DNA of 64,000 nt, from assembly GCA_008360975.2 (NCBI GenBank), contig CM039210.1, positions 6,016,293-6,080,292 of the forward strand, read 5' to 3'. The position numbers and the translations under genes were made by a program. Origin of the DNA: Lichenostomus cassidix. Lineage: Eukaryota; Chordata; Aves; Passeriformes; Meliphagidae. Within the stretch, counting starts at the first letter, position 1. Each line of letters opens with the position of its first letter. A model generated the notes under the pieces. That model worked only from the letters and a program-made list of their open reading frames with translations. It was not told where the DNA came from and ran no database searches. Below are positions 10,867 through 20,535 of the stretch, in pieces.

Positions 10867-11345
10867 TGATTCGCCCCAATCAAGCTCAGAGACACTTCAG
10901 AGACCAAGTCAGAGAAGTGGGTATTTGCTTTATTCGGTGCACCGGATGTGTGGGGAATTGTTTCTACCAAACACACATACCTCAGTACCCCAAAGACACA
11001 GTGTTATAGGTAAAATCATGAATATTAATTACATTCTTCAGGATAGGAGTGGTTATACAAATCATTTCTCAGAAGTCATTAATATCATTAGCATGTGCAC
11101 CACCTTCGTATATCCTGGTGGTCTTTGGAGACCCCCAAAGCCCCCTCCAAGGTGACGGTCCTTCATGGGATGATTCAGCGGTTTCTGTGCTGGTTTCAAA
11201 TGCATGCTTAGCTGATAAGCCATCAGGCCAGAGCTGTTACCTACAATTTGAATTTGAATTTAAGAGTTCAGCCTTCAGGCCTGGAAGCCACAGACAGGCG
11301 CCTGTGCTGGTGGAAGGGGGGCAAAAGCTCAGAGAATCTTTCTCA
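10867..11345 (-). repeat. 5' LTR of provirus B1
   Basis: 479 bp, outer edge ...CTTTCTCA next to TSD AGAG (11346-11349). A polyadenylation signal is on the minus strand (complement of CTTTATTCGG near 10928). Its U3 (about 11060-11345) differs strongly from that of B2 but resembles the B3 LTR. Confidence 0.85.
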
Positions 11346-11349
11346 AGAG

Positions 11350-12510
11350 AGCCACAGTAAGGCCAGTGGAGTACTGCCATCTCTGCAAATGATTATGTGA
11401 GACCACTACATTTGAACACCTGAGTTAGACAGGACTTCTTTATTTCAAGGCTTAGAGAATGTGCATGGGAGGCACGGATTGACTCCACAACTCAAACAGT
11501 TATGAAGTAGGTATGCATTTATTCCAGCTGGGGTGCATGGGGGGTAGCCTCTCCAAAGGCATGCACACCTCAGCAGCACTTCACTCGGTTTATATTAGGT
11601 TACAGGTTACATATGCATGAAGTTACACAAAGCCCCTGTCGCTGTTGAGCAGCTAGCAGAGTAATGAATGCATCAGTTCTCAGTGGCAAGAAGGAATGAC
11701 CTTTATTGTTTGATTTCATCACATATATAGAGTTCTCAAAAGTCACCCAGATTGGTCAGTCAGAAGCCTTCCCCCAGGCCTGATTGGCCAGGCCTGCACT
11801 GCCCAAGTTCTGGGACACTGTTCCAACAACATCCAAATTTTATCTTTATTTATAAAACACAAGAAAATTTCTCATGGGAAAAATCTGTGCTAGCCACAAG
11901 CCCCTATACATATTCATTACCTATCCCCGCTTTGTATTATAATGAGTTCAAAGTTCATTTAAATATGCTCGTGCAAGCGCAATGTCACTTAATTATTTGG
12001 GGCGGTGGTCGTGGGAGGAAGTAACTGGAGTATTCCTCGAGATGAACTCTTCCCCTTGTCTCCTTGCGCATGCTGTCTTGGTTCTTGGTCCAAATCCAAG
12101 CCTTAGAACTAACTTGTACCAGTTCTGGGGTCTGAGAGCAGGATGTTCAGTCACACTCAGTAGTTTTTGTCAATTATTTGGCTTTCTTCTCTGTATCCTT
12201 CCTGTTACTAGGTAGGCACAAAATCATTAAGTAAATGATTCTTCAGCAAGCAGTTCTTAGTAAATCATTATCCAATCTCTGGCCTTCTAAATCAGTTCCA
12301 GAAGATTATTATCCAGCTTCTAGTCCCCCTAAATTAGTAAATTCTAGCCCCCCTAAATCACATGTGATAGAATTAGAAGTTTACTCTGGTTTTGCTGTAG
12401 TGTTTCTGGACTCGCTTACTTACCATTTAGCTTTTATCTGCTTTTAGCATTAATAGGAGTGACAAAAGAAGACAGATGAGATTGAATTAGTCTATTTTTT
12501 GTAGTTTTAT
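11350..12510 (-). mobile_element. Degraded LTR-like segment (family I) interrupted by solo LTR D
   Basis: A block around 11900-11960 (with CCTATCCCCGCTTTGTATTAT) recurs at 62990-63020. A minus-strand polyadenylation signal is near 11517. A duplicated ...AGTCCCCCTAAATTAGTAAATTCTAGCCCCCCTAAAT pattern near 12320-12355 would read as a polypurine tract on the minus strand. Ends were not resolved and no TSD was found, so extent is approximate. Confidence 0.4.
11637..11898 (-). mobile_element. Solo LTR, family D
   Basis: 262 bp, TGTCGCTGTTGAG...TAGCCACA, with a perfect 6-bp TSD AGCCCC (11631-11636 and 11899-11904). It is close to the inverse of 32571-32833. Confidence 0.93.
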
Positions 12511-12515
12511 ACAGA

Positions 12516-13413
12516 TGTTGGGGGTTGAGAATTCCTCCCCATTCCTGTTGCCAGGTTACAAATGGTCCGATGTTCAGAGTGATCAAGCCTTTTGTAAAAG
12601 ACAATAGCTAGGTTTTGGGCAGGGCTAGGTAAGAGAGAGCCTGCTGGGAAACACTCTCTCTCGTGGTTCGGACGCTGAGGGGAGAGGCTGCTGCCTCCTG
12701 GCTTTCCAGCTGCTACCAGAGGAGATCCAACTGTGCCCTGTTTCTCTTCCCTCCTGGCTGGGTGAGCTTTGATTCAACTTTTCTCCTCGCGGGAAAGGGC
12801 ACGTTTTCCCCCCCCGGGCTGCGTTTCCCTCGTGGCTACTGCCGGGAGAGTCCGGCTGCCTCTGCTGCCTGCCCCCGCCCTCTGCCGCATGAGACCACAG
12901 CGTTTGCTGTAACTGTAGAAATTCTCGCTGGCCGGAGAGAGAGAGAGAGCGCCCGCTCCTGCTGCCCTGTTCCCTCGCTGCCCTGAGCTGTTCCTGCTGC
13001 GCTGCGTGTTCCTCAGCCCGTCGCCATTGCAGTTGCCGGACAGTGACCTGACCCTGCGCCACAGCGCCACCTGCAGCCGCTCGGGAGTCATTGCACCTGC
13101 CCTGGCCAGCCGGGAGCTCAACAGCGCCCCTGCTGCTTGCAACCGTGATTACACCACACGAGAGAAAGTTCAGCAGCTCACATTATCTGCTGTTTAGTTT
13201 TCTAGTTCTAGTTGTGGCTTGCTATTACTGTTATTGTTTGTTTATAGATACTAGTAAAGAACTGATACTCCTTTTTTCCCATACCTTTGCCTGAAAGCCC
13301 TTGATTTATTAAATTAAATAATTCGGAGGGAAGAGGAGAAGGAAAATCACATCCTCTGCTCTAGGGGAGGGTTCAGCCTCTCTTAGCAGACACCTGTCTT
13401 TCAAACCAAGACA
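12516..13413 (+). repeat. 5' LTR of the family A provirus
   Basis: TGTTGGGGGTTG...CCAAGACA. It differs from the 3' LTR by 13 substitutions and a 2-base length change in a T/C run; 12 of the 13 have G here and A in the 3' LTR. It contains a GC-rich middle that produces chance frames on both strands. Confidence 0.95.
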
Positions 13414-13418
13414 GATCT

Positions 13419-13436
13419 TGGCGCCCAACGTGGGGC
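13419..13436 (+). promoter_or_regulatory. Primer binding site, tRNA-Lys type
   Basis: TGGCGCCCAACGTGGGGC starts five bases after the LTR end and is the known complement of the tRNA-Lys(1,2) 3' end used by several retroviruses. Confidence 0.92.
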
Positions 13437-13498
13437 ACGAAGGCATTGAAAGAAAAAAGAATAACAGTTTCTGTGAGACCTATTTTAGTGTGGTGAAC

Positions 13499-14479
13499 AT
13501 GAAAATCTCATTGAGTAGTACTATGCTGAGTATACCCTGGTTTAGTTGGCACATAATTGTGACCACATTTTTCCCATTTGCAGCTCCCTACCTAAACATG
13601 AGTCCTATAACTAAGGTTATTGTGGCTGTCATCCAGTTTGCACAATGGGCCAATAGGGTGAAGAACCTCTGGATCTTTCAGTTCATTTTAACAGCAGACA
13701 CATGGCTACAGTTTTTTGACACCGTCAGTACATGTTTTTGGAGTTTATTTGGTAATGGTACCTTTTGTGAGGAGATAACACCAGGAGAAGGTTCCTCTCA
13801 ACCTTTTATTCATTATTTTGGGCCTACTCAACTAATGCTCGAAAGGTTTGGAAATTCTCTAAATGCTTATGATATCATACAGTGCCTGGTTTTGCTGTGG
13901 CTGATAGGTTTATCCTACCTTGCATTCCGAGATAAGGTGAAAATACCCTGGGTAACCATTCCAACACCTGTGCCAGGGAACAGGGATGCAGCCACAGAGC
14001 CCAAGGCTGTTGCAGAGCCTGGGGATACCCCACAGCCTGACTCTGTCCAACAGCCTGCCTCAGAAACAAACCGTCCAAAATGGGTGGGGGTGCTAGTAGA
14101 GGAGATAATACACAGAATACACCAGCTGCTGAAGGAATACATCTCCCTAACAGATATAAAACCCTCTTCTCGCCCCAAAGGGAAAGAGTCTGATGGTGCA
14201 GCAGTGGAACCTACAGATGTTACGACCATCCAGGTTCCAGCTGAATCCCAAGAGCAGCCACAGCCAGCCAAAGTTGCCCCTCTGGTGCGTACAAAGTATA
14301 AGACCAAATCAGTACGCCCAGTTAATGATGATGGAGAGCCATTGCCCTCACAACCAGCAGTAGAATCCGAGCCCATAATCATCACTGAATCCTTCAACTT
14401 TGATACTCTCCGTAAGCTGCGAGATGATGTTAAGAGACGAACACACGAAGCCTTCCTAACCTGGTTACTTCGGGTTTAG
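13499..14479 (+). CDS. Gag-position ORF1 with predicted membrane segments (family A provirus)
   Basis: 326 codons from the first ATG after the primer site; an upstream TTG in the primer site is less likely. The N-terminal 85 residues are unusually hydrophobic and aromatic for a gag product (segments about 9-31, 37-48 and 57-82), and residues 126-143 form another strong hydrophobic stretch followed by basic residues. Residues 150-300 are Pro/Glu/Gln-rich and look disordered, and the end is amphipathic. It stops at TAG 14477-14479; the next ATG is six bases on in the same frame, so ORF1 and ORF2 may once have been a single gag. I know of no described function for this N-terminal membrane region. 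Alternatives: a signal-anchored Gag or a captured membrane domain. Confidence 0.7.
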   Translation: MKISLSSTMLSIPWFSWHIIVTTFFPFAAPYLNMSPITKVIVAVIQFAQWANRVKNLWIFQFILTADTWLQFFDTVSTCFWSLFGNGTFCEEITPGEGSSQPFIHYFGPTQLMLERFGNSLNAYDIIQCLVLLWLIGLSYLAFRDKVKIPWVTIPTPVPGNRDAATEPKAVAEPGDTPQPDSVQQPASETNRPKWVGVLVEEIIHRIHQLLKEYISLTDIKPSSRPKGKESDGAAVEPTDVTTIQVPAESQEQPQPAKVAPLVRTKYKTKSVRPVNDDGEPLPSQPAVESEPIIITESFNFDTLRKLRDDVKRRTHEAFLTWLLRV

Positions 14480-14485
14480 GACCTT

Positions 14486-15370
14486 ATGGGCCGAGGAGTG
14501 CAGCTGAATAATAATAAAGCAAAGAATTTGGGACCCTTGGCCCAAGACCCAGCTGTTGACAAAGTGTTCGCGAGGGAGACAGGGCCCCTTTCTCTCTGGG
14601 AGAGGCTTTTAATGAGTGTAAGAGAGAAGTTTGACGACAAAGACCAAATGCATGATCCCTACCGTAAATTGTCCTGGAAGACCATTGAAGAAAGAATCCA
14701 ACAGCTGAGAGAAGCAGCCATAATGGAGATGCTCTTTGGGGGGGATGGACAGCACGAAAATGACCCTGATAAGGTCAGGTGCACCACGCCAATGATGTGG
14801 AACTTTATAAGGCGAGGGCCAGACCATCATGCCCCTTACCTTGCAACTATTAATGTTGCTAGCAATCGAGAGACGGTGAGTTCAGTAGTTGACAGGCTCA
14901 AGTATTATGCAAGTGTGATCAGTGACCCAATGCAAGCTCAAGTCTCTGCTGTGGTTAAAGACCTCAGGAAAGAGATTAAAGAGAAGATGAAGGACCTGAG
15001 GGAAGAAATTAGAGACGAGATGAAGAAGATTAATGTGGCACCAGTGAGAGTCACAGGCCCCGATACCAAAGCCCGACGCCCCCCAGCTAGAGAGAGAGGG
15101 TACACCCCACGAGCTGAGTTGTGGTTTTTTCTGCATGACCATGGAGAAGACATGAGGAGGTGGGATGGGAAGCCCACTACTGCCCTGGCAGCACGGGTGC
15201 GTCAGCTTAAGGAGAGAAATGCTAGCCAAGGGGGTTCTGCTAAAGCGAAGGTAGCCTCAGCTTCCCGTGGCCGACCTGCTAGGTACAATAAAAAAGAAGA
15301 TAATGGGTCAGATCCCCTTGAAGGAACCTCTGAAATATATGATCAAGAAGGGAATGATAACCAGTGCTAG
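14486..15370 (+). CDS. Gag-like ORF2 (family A provirus)
   Basis: 294 codons starting MGRG, so a glycine at position 2. The middle (about residues 145-190) is a charged Lys/Glu heptad region likely to form a coiled coil; the C-terminal 60 residues are basic with Ser/Gly/Lys and no CCHC zinc knuckle is visible. It is in the same frame as ORF1 and as protease-RT-integrase downstream. It ends at TAG 15368-15370, after which the frame continues, so either stop readthrough or a mutated tryptophan codon separates it from pol. Position and composition support capsid/nucleocapsid function in an ERVL-like element; sequence identity to a named gag domain was not established. Confidence 0.7.
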   Translation: MGRGVQLNNNKAKNLGPLAQDPAVDKVFARETGPLSLWERLLMSVREKFDDKDQMHDPYRKLSWKTIEERIQQLREAAIMEMLFGGDGQHENDPDKVRCTTPMMWNFIRRGPDHHAPYLATINVASNRETVSSVVDRLKYYASVISDPMQAQVSAVVKDLRKEIKEKMKDLREEIRDEMKKINVAPVRVTGPDTKARRPPARERGYTPRAELWFFLHDHGEDMRRWDGKPTTALAARVRQLKERNASQGGSAKAKVASASRGRPARYNKKEDNGSDPLEGTSEIYDQEGNDNQC

Positions 15371-15715
15371 AAGAGCCCTGCCTCTAGCCAGGTAGAGGTA
15401 CGGAAAAACCGTGTTTTTTGGACTGTGTAGATTCGATGGCCTGGCGCATCAAAGCCACAAAAATATAAAGCGCTAGTTGATACAAGTGCGCAGTGTACCC
15501 TAATACCATCGAGACTTACGAGAGCAGAATCTATTTCTATTGCTGGGGTTACGGGAAGATCACAGCAGTTGACCCTAGTTGAAGCCAAGGTGAGCCTGAC
15601 GGGGAGAGAGTGGCAAAAACATCCCATTGTAACTGGTCCAGAAGCTCCATGTATTCTGAGCATAGACTTCCTCCGTAACGGCTATTTCAAAGACCCGAAA
15701 AAACTCAAGTGAGCT
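15371..15715 (+). pseudogene. Retroviral aspartic protease region, inactivated
   Basis: The frame following gag contains a protease active-site block at 15470-15490 reading Leu-Val-Asp-Thr-Ser (AGT at 15485-15487), where retroviral proteases have Asp-Thr-Gly; GGT to AGT is a G-to-A change. Downstream a hydrophobic flap-type region and an Ile-Leu-Ser-Ile-Asp-Phe-Leu block (about 15651-15673) match the usual C-terminal protease motif. In-frame stops are TAG 15428-15430 and TGA 15710-15712, both one G-to-A step from TGG. Confidence 0.8.
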
Positions 15716-17434
15716 TTTAAAATAGCTGCTGTCGAGGCAGAGGGCGTGAGGCAATTGAACACCTTGCCTAATCTATCAGAGAACCCTTCTGCAGTCGGAC
15801 TTTTGAAGGTAGAAAACCAAAAAGTACCAATTGCCACCTCGACAGTGCACCGCCGGCAATACAAAACTAATCGAGATGCTGTAGTTCCCATCCACAAGAT
15901 GATCCGTGAGCTAGAGAGCCAAGAGGTAGTCAGCAAGGCCCATTCATCCTTTAACAGCCCCATCTGGCCTGTGCGCAAATCTGACAGAGAATGGAGATTA
16001 ACTGTAGACTATCGTGCCTTAAATGAGGTGACTCCACCTCTGAGTGCTGCTGTGCCAGACATGCTGGAGCTCCAGTATGAGCTAGAGTCCAAAGCAGCAA
16101 AGTGATATGCCACTATTGACATTGCAAATGCATTTTTCTCCATTCCTCTGGCAGCAGAGTGCAGACCTCAGTTTGCTTTTACCTGGAGGGGCGTGCAGTA
16201 TACCTAGAACCGACTGCCCCAAGGGTGGAAGCACAGTCCCACCATCTGCCATGGACTGATCCAAGCCACTCTAGAAAAGGGTGAGGCTCCGGAACACCTG
16301 CAGTACATCGACGACATCATTGTGTGGGAGAGCACAGCGGAAAAAGTGTTTGAAAAAAGAGAAAAAATCATCCAAATTCTCCTGGAAGCCGGCTTCGCCA
16401 TCAAAAAGAGCAAAGTCAAAGGACCTGCCCAAGAGATCCAGTTCCTAAGAGTAAAGTGGCAAGATAGCCGACGTCAGATTCCTACCAAAGTCATCAACAA
16501 GATCACAGCAATGTCCCCACCAACCAACAAGAAAGAAACACAAGCCTTCCTAGGCACCATAAGTTTCTAAAAGATGCATATCCCCGAGTACAGCCAAATT
16601 GTGAGTCCTCTCTACCTGGTGACACGCAAGAAAAACGATTTCCACTGGAGCCCTGAACAGCAACAAGCCTTTGCTCAGATCAAGCAAGAGATCGCTCATG
16701 CAGTAGCCCTTGGCCCAGTCAGGACAGGACCAAAAGTGAAGAATGTGCTCTACTCTGCAGCCGGGGGAAATGGTCTGTCCTGGAGCCTGTGGCAAAAGGT
16801 GCCTGGCGAGACTCGAGGTCGACCACTGAGATTCTGGAGCCGAAGTTACAGAAAGTCTGAAGCCAACTATACTCCCACCGAGAAAGAAATCCTAGCAGCC
16901 TATAAAAGAGTCCAAGCCACCTCAGAGGTAATTAGTACAGAAGCCCAACTTCTCCTTGCACCCCGACTGCCAGTGCTGGGGTGGATGTTCAAGAGAAAAG
17001 TTCCCTCAACCCACCATGCCACCAATGCCACGTGGAGCAAATGGATTGCTCTCATCACACAGCGCGCCCGTATTAGAAACCCGAATCACCCTGAGATCTT
17101 AAAAATAATTACAAATTGGCCCGAAAGTGAAAACTTTAGCCTCACGAATAAAAAAGAGCAAAAACAAGTGACTCGCGCAGAAGAAGCTCCACCTTACAAC
17201 CAACTGCCACCAGATGAAACACGCTACGCTCTGTTCACTGATGGTTCCTGTCGTATTGTGGAAGCAAATAGGAAGTGGAAAGCAGCTATATGGAGCCCCA
17301 CCCAACGGGTCGCAGAAGCTACAAAAAGAGAGGGGGGATCGAGTCAACTTGCTAAACTCAAAGCCGTTCAGCTGGCCCTGAACATTGCTGAAAGAGAGAA
17401 GTGGCCAAAGCTTTACCTCTACACTAATTCATAA
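15716..17434 (+). pseudogene. Reverse transcriptase-RNase H region, hypermutated
   Basis: One frame without indels. RT landmarks: an Arg-Leu-Thr-Val-Asp-Tyr-Arg block (about 15994-16014), a Pro-Gln-Gly-Trp block (about 16217) and the catalytic Tyr-Ile-Asp-Asp at 16304-16315. RNase H begins near 17230 with Leu-Phe-Thr-Asp-Gly-Ser. Stops at TGA 16103, TAG 16205, TAA 16568 and TAA 17432 sit where tryptophans are expected; TAA at 16568 followed by AAG is the pattern of a GG pair changed to AA. Many Gly and Asp positions read Arg, Lys, Glu or Asn. Class assignment to ERVL is from overall pol character and is moderately sure. Confidence 0.85.
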
Positions 17435-18547
17435 ATGGTAGCCAATGCTCTATGAAGTTAGCTAGAAAGGTAGAAGAAAGCCAGCTGGCAGCGTAGAGAA
17501 AGACCAATCTGGGCTGCTGATGAATAGCAAGACATTGCCGCTAGGGTAGAGAAACTACCTGTGAAAGTCCGTCATGTAAATGCCCATGTCCCCAAGAGCC
17601 AAGCTAATGAAGAGCACCGAAACAACGAACAAGTAGATAAAGCTGCAAAAATAAAAGTGTCACAAATAGATTTAAATTAGCAACACAAAGGAGAGCTGTT
17701 CCTAGCTCGTTGAGCCCATGATGCCTCAGGTCATCAGGGCAGAGATGCCACCTATAAGTAGGCACGAGACCGAGAGGTAGATCTAACCATAAACTGTATC
17801 TCCCAGGTAATCCATAATTGTGAGACGTGTGCTGCCATCAAGCAAGCCAAGCGGGTGAAACCGCTGTGGTATGGTGAAAGGTAGTCTAAATATAAGTATA
17901 GAGAAGCCTAGCAGATCGATTACATCACACTGCCTCAAACCCGTCATGGCAAGCGCTACGTGCTCACAATGATAGAAGCCACCACGGGGTAGCTAGAAAC
18001 CTACCCTGTGCCTCACGCCACTGCCCGTAACACCATCCTGAGCCTTAAAAATCAAGTCCTGTAGAGGCATAATACCCCTGAGAGAATTAAATCAAACAAC
18101 GAAACTCATTTTAAAAATAGCCTCATAAACACCTGAGCTAGGGAACATGGCATTGAGTGGGTGTACCACATTCCTTATCATGCACCTGCTGCTGGCAAAG
18201 TAGAGCGATGCAATAGTCTGCTAAAAACCACCTTGAAAGCTTTAAGCGGGAAGACTTTTAAAAATTGAGAACAACATTTAGCCAAGGCCACCTGGCTAGT
18301 TAACACCCGAGGTTCCACCAACCGAGCTGGCCCTGCTCAATCTGAACCCCTGCAAACAGCAGACGAAGATAAAGTTCCAGTAGTACACATGAAAGGCATG
18401 CTAGAGAAAACTGTTTAAATTGATTCTACCTCAAGCAAAGACAGACCCACCCGTGGGGTTGTTTTCGCTCAGAGTCCAGGGTGTACCTGGTGGGTGATGC
18501 AAAAAGATGGAAAAGTACGATGCATACCTCAAGGAAACCTTAATTAG
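17435..18547 (+). pseudogene. Integrase region, heavily hypermutated
   Basis: Same frame as RT. The zinc-binding part shows His-x3-His (about 17718-17735) and Cys-x2-Cys (about 17820-17832). Core: first catalytic Asp at 17918-17920, the second Asp position reads Asn (AAC, about 18097), the catalytic Glu is retained near 18203. Fourteen in-frame TAG, TGA or TAA codons lie before the terminal TAG 18545-18547, the densest in the element, and again no frameshift. This region lies immediately upstream of the plus-strand primer tract, where minus-strand DNA stays single-stranded longest. Confidence 0.85.
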
Positions 18548-18690
18548 AGTTGAATTGTCCATAACACTGTGCGTATATCCATATTTGTATGTATATATGT
18601 ATATAATTAAAGTAATGCATGTGTGTATATAATCTAAATGTTTAAGCTCAATGTAATGTGTTAGAATGGGAAAAAATTCGGGGTAGATTA
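18548..18690 (+). promoter_or_regulatory. Post-pol spacer and polypurine-like tract
   Basis: Short AT-rich spacer without an env frame, ending in a purine-rich run (about 18664-18687, with GGGAAAAAA and GGGGTAGA) directly before the 3' LTR. Two pyrimidine interruptions suggest it is slightly degraded. Confidence 0.6.
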
Positions 18691-19586
18691 TGTTGGGGGT
18701 TGAGAATTCCTCCCCATTCCTGTTGCCAAGTTACAAATGGTCCGATGTTCAGAGTAATCAAACCTTTTGTAAAAGACAATAGCTAGGTTTTGAGCAGGGC
18801 TAAGTAAGAGAGAGCCTGCTGGAAAACACTCTCTCTCGTGGTTCGGACGCTGAGGGGAGAGGCTGCTGCCTCCTGGCTTTCCAGCTGCTACCAGAGGAAA
18901 TCCAACTGTGCCCTGTTTCTCTTCCCTCCTGGCTGGGTGAGCTTTGATTCAACTTTTCTCCTCGCGGGAAAGGGCACGTTCCCCCCCTGGGCTGCGTTTC
19001 CCTCGTGGCTACTGCCGGGAGAGTCCGGCTGCCTCTGCTGCCTGCCCCCGCCCTCTGCCGCATGAGACCACAGCGTTTGCTGTAACTGTAGAAATTCTCG
19101 CTGGCCGGAGAGAGAAAAAGAGCGCCCGCTCCTGCTGCCCTGTTCCCTCGCTGCCCTGAGCTGTTCCTGCTGCGCTGCGTGTTCCTCAGCCCGTCGCCAT
19201 TGCAGTTGCCGGACAGTGACCTGACCCTGCGCCACAGCGCCACCTGCAGCCGCTCGGGAGTCATTGCACCTGCCCTGGCCAGCCGGGAGCTCAACAGCGC
19301 CCCTGCTGCTTGCAACCGTGATTACACCACACGAGAGAAAGTTCAGCAGCTCACATTATCTGCTGTTTAGTTTTCTAGTTCTAGTTGTGGCTTGCTATTA
19401 CTGTTATTGTTTGTTTATAGATACTAGTAAAGAACTGATACTCCTTTTTTCCCATACCTTTACCTGAAAGCCCTTGATTTATTAAATTAAATAATTCAGA
19501 GGGAAGAGGAGAAGGAAAATCACATCCTCTGCTCTAGGGGAGGGTTCAGCCTCTCTTAGCAAACACCTGTCTTTCAAACCAAGACA
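18691..19586 (+). repeat. 3' LTR of the family A provirus
   Basis: 896 bp ending CCAAGACA before the TSD ACAGA (19587-19591). Compared with the 5' LTR it carries A for G at 12 sites, including AAGTTAC, GTAATC, AAACC, TGAGC, TAAGT, GGAAAAC, GGAAATC and two within a GA run near 19112-19116; following-base context is G, A or C with a purine in 10 of 12. Confidence 0.95.
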
Positions 19587-19591
19587 ACAGA

Positions 19592-20530
19592 ATATTGAGT
19601 GCAGGGGATATGGATGTATAAATTAACATAATAGGCCTTTCTGGAGCTCTTCATGTGGCTATCACTGTATACTTCCCAGTGTAAATCAGGGGCTGGTGAG
19701 GCCTCCAGATAGTGCAAATATGGTTTTAAACACCCATCCTTCATGCACCCCTAATGTACCTGACACAGACATGGAGCTCAAGCCCATAAACGATATAAAT
19801 GCCTAATTAATTGTTCATCTATAGTCTAAGGGTTTAATAAATATAGTTTTGATTGGTCTACCTCAGTATATGTACACTGTGAAACCTTATGGCAAGATCA
19901 GATGTTGATGCAGTGCTGTTGAAAGTTTATTGGGATTTTAGTGTTTCTCTGTTTAGCTCTACAACTGAAAGGGTTTAGCAGTTACAAATGTTAATTCAGA
20001 AAGCTGTCTTCCATTCAGTTCTAAATCTTGCTCTAACAGTCGATAGTAAATAATATATGTTTGCAACTTTATACCACAATCCAACCACAACCCTATTATT
20101 CACATCATGTGACAATAGATAATTACAAAAACTGTTTTCCATGGGGAGGGATAGGATGGTGTCATTTGTTTGCTTTCTGGCTTTATAGAAAGACCAGACT
20201 ACAAATGAATTCAAGTCAGAGGCAAGCCTTGGGGTCAAAGTTCTATTTCTTTGAAGCTTAAGAAACAGTTGTTTTTTTAATTGACTAAAACAATACTAAC
20301 CTCTCTTTTTTTAGCTTTTAAATCTGAATGTTTGTCTCTGTATATATATTTCTTGAATCTTGATGAGTTTGTGATTAATTTATTTTTATCTTAATGGAGA
20401 TAGCATTATTGTGAAGTAATTTTTACAGCCACTTACACTGGTAAATTATTGCAATTAAAAATTATCTTGTAGCATTATCCTCAGCAACAATTAGAATTAA
20501 TTATCCCAGTCTCAGAGTCTCACTAGATAT
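19592..20530. other. AT-rich single-copy DNA, nothing recognised
   Basis: No repeat partner in the window. An 80-codon frame on the minus strand (19996-20238) has no recognisable motif and is probably chance. Confidence 0.5.
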
Positions 20531-20535
20531 AGTTT

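Larger units (their letters stand above)
5161..11345 (-). mobile_element. Provirus B1: class-I-like ERV with non-retroviral interior
   Basis: Full minus-strand element with a 4-bp TSD, AGAG (5157-5160 and 11346-11349). In element order it has 5' LTR (10867-11345), primer binding site, leader with short repeats, about 3 kb of sequence without retroviral similarity, a small env transmembrane remnant, polypurine tract and 3' LTR (5161-6127). Gag, protease, RT and integrase are absent, so it must have moved using proteins from another element; B3 (59531 onward) is a coding-type relative. A second copy with the same interior is B2 (31172-37404). Confidence 0.85.
12516..19586 (+). mobile_element. 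Family A provirus: complete, env-less ERVL-like element, hypermutated
   Basis: Two LTRs (898 and 896 bp), 5-bp TSD ACAGA (12511-12515 and 19587-19591), Lys-type primer site, one continuous gag-pro-pol frame and a polypurine-like tract; no env lies between integrase and the 3' LTR. The 5-bp TSD, absence of env and pol character fit the ERVL (class III, spuma-related) group; the primer site alone would have suggested a betaretrovirus. Family A also supplies solo LTRs at 3877, 22693 and 29823. The frame carries 22 premature stops but no frameshift. Confidence 0.93.

Noticed and set aside
12625..13142. Long overlapping frames on both strands of the family A LTR (also 18800-19315, 30081-30525)
   Set aside because: GC-rich LTR U3; frames run in several phases, lack homology to known proteins and are disrupted in the older solo LTRs A1 and A2.
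13418..13498. Start of ORF1 at the TTG inside the primer site
   Set aside because: Non-ATG start within the tRNA-binding sequence; the first ATG at 13499 is the normal choice.
12516..19586. Classifying the family A provirus as a betaretrovirus because of the Lys-type primer site
   Set aside because: The 5-bp TSD, absence of env, single-frame gag-pol and pol character fit an ERVL-like element better; primer usage is not diagnostic. Needs a phylogeny of RT.
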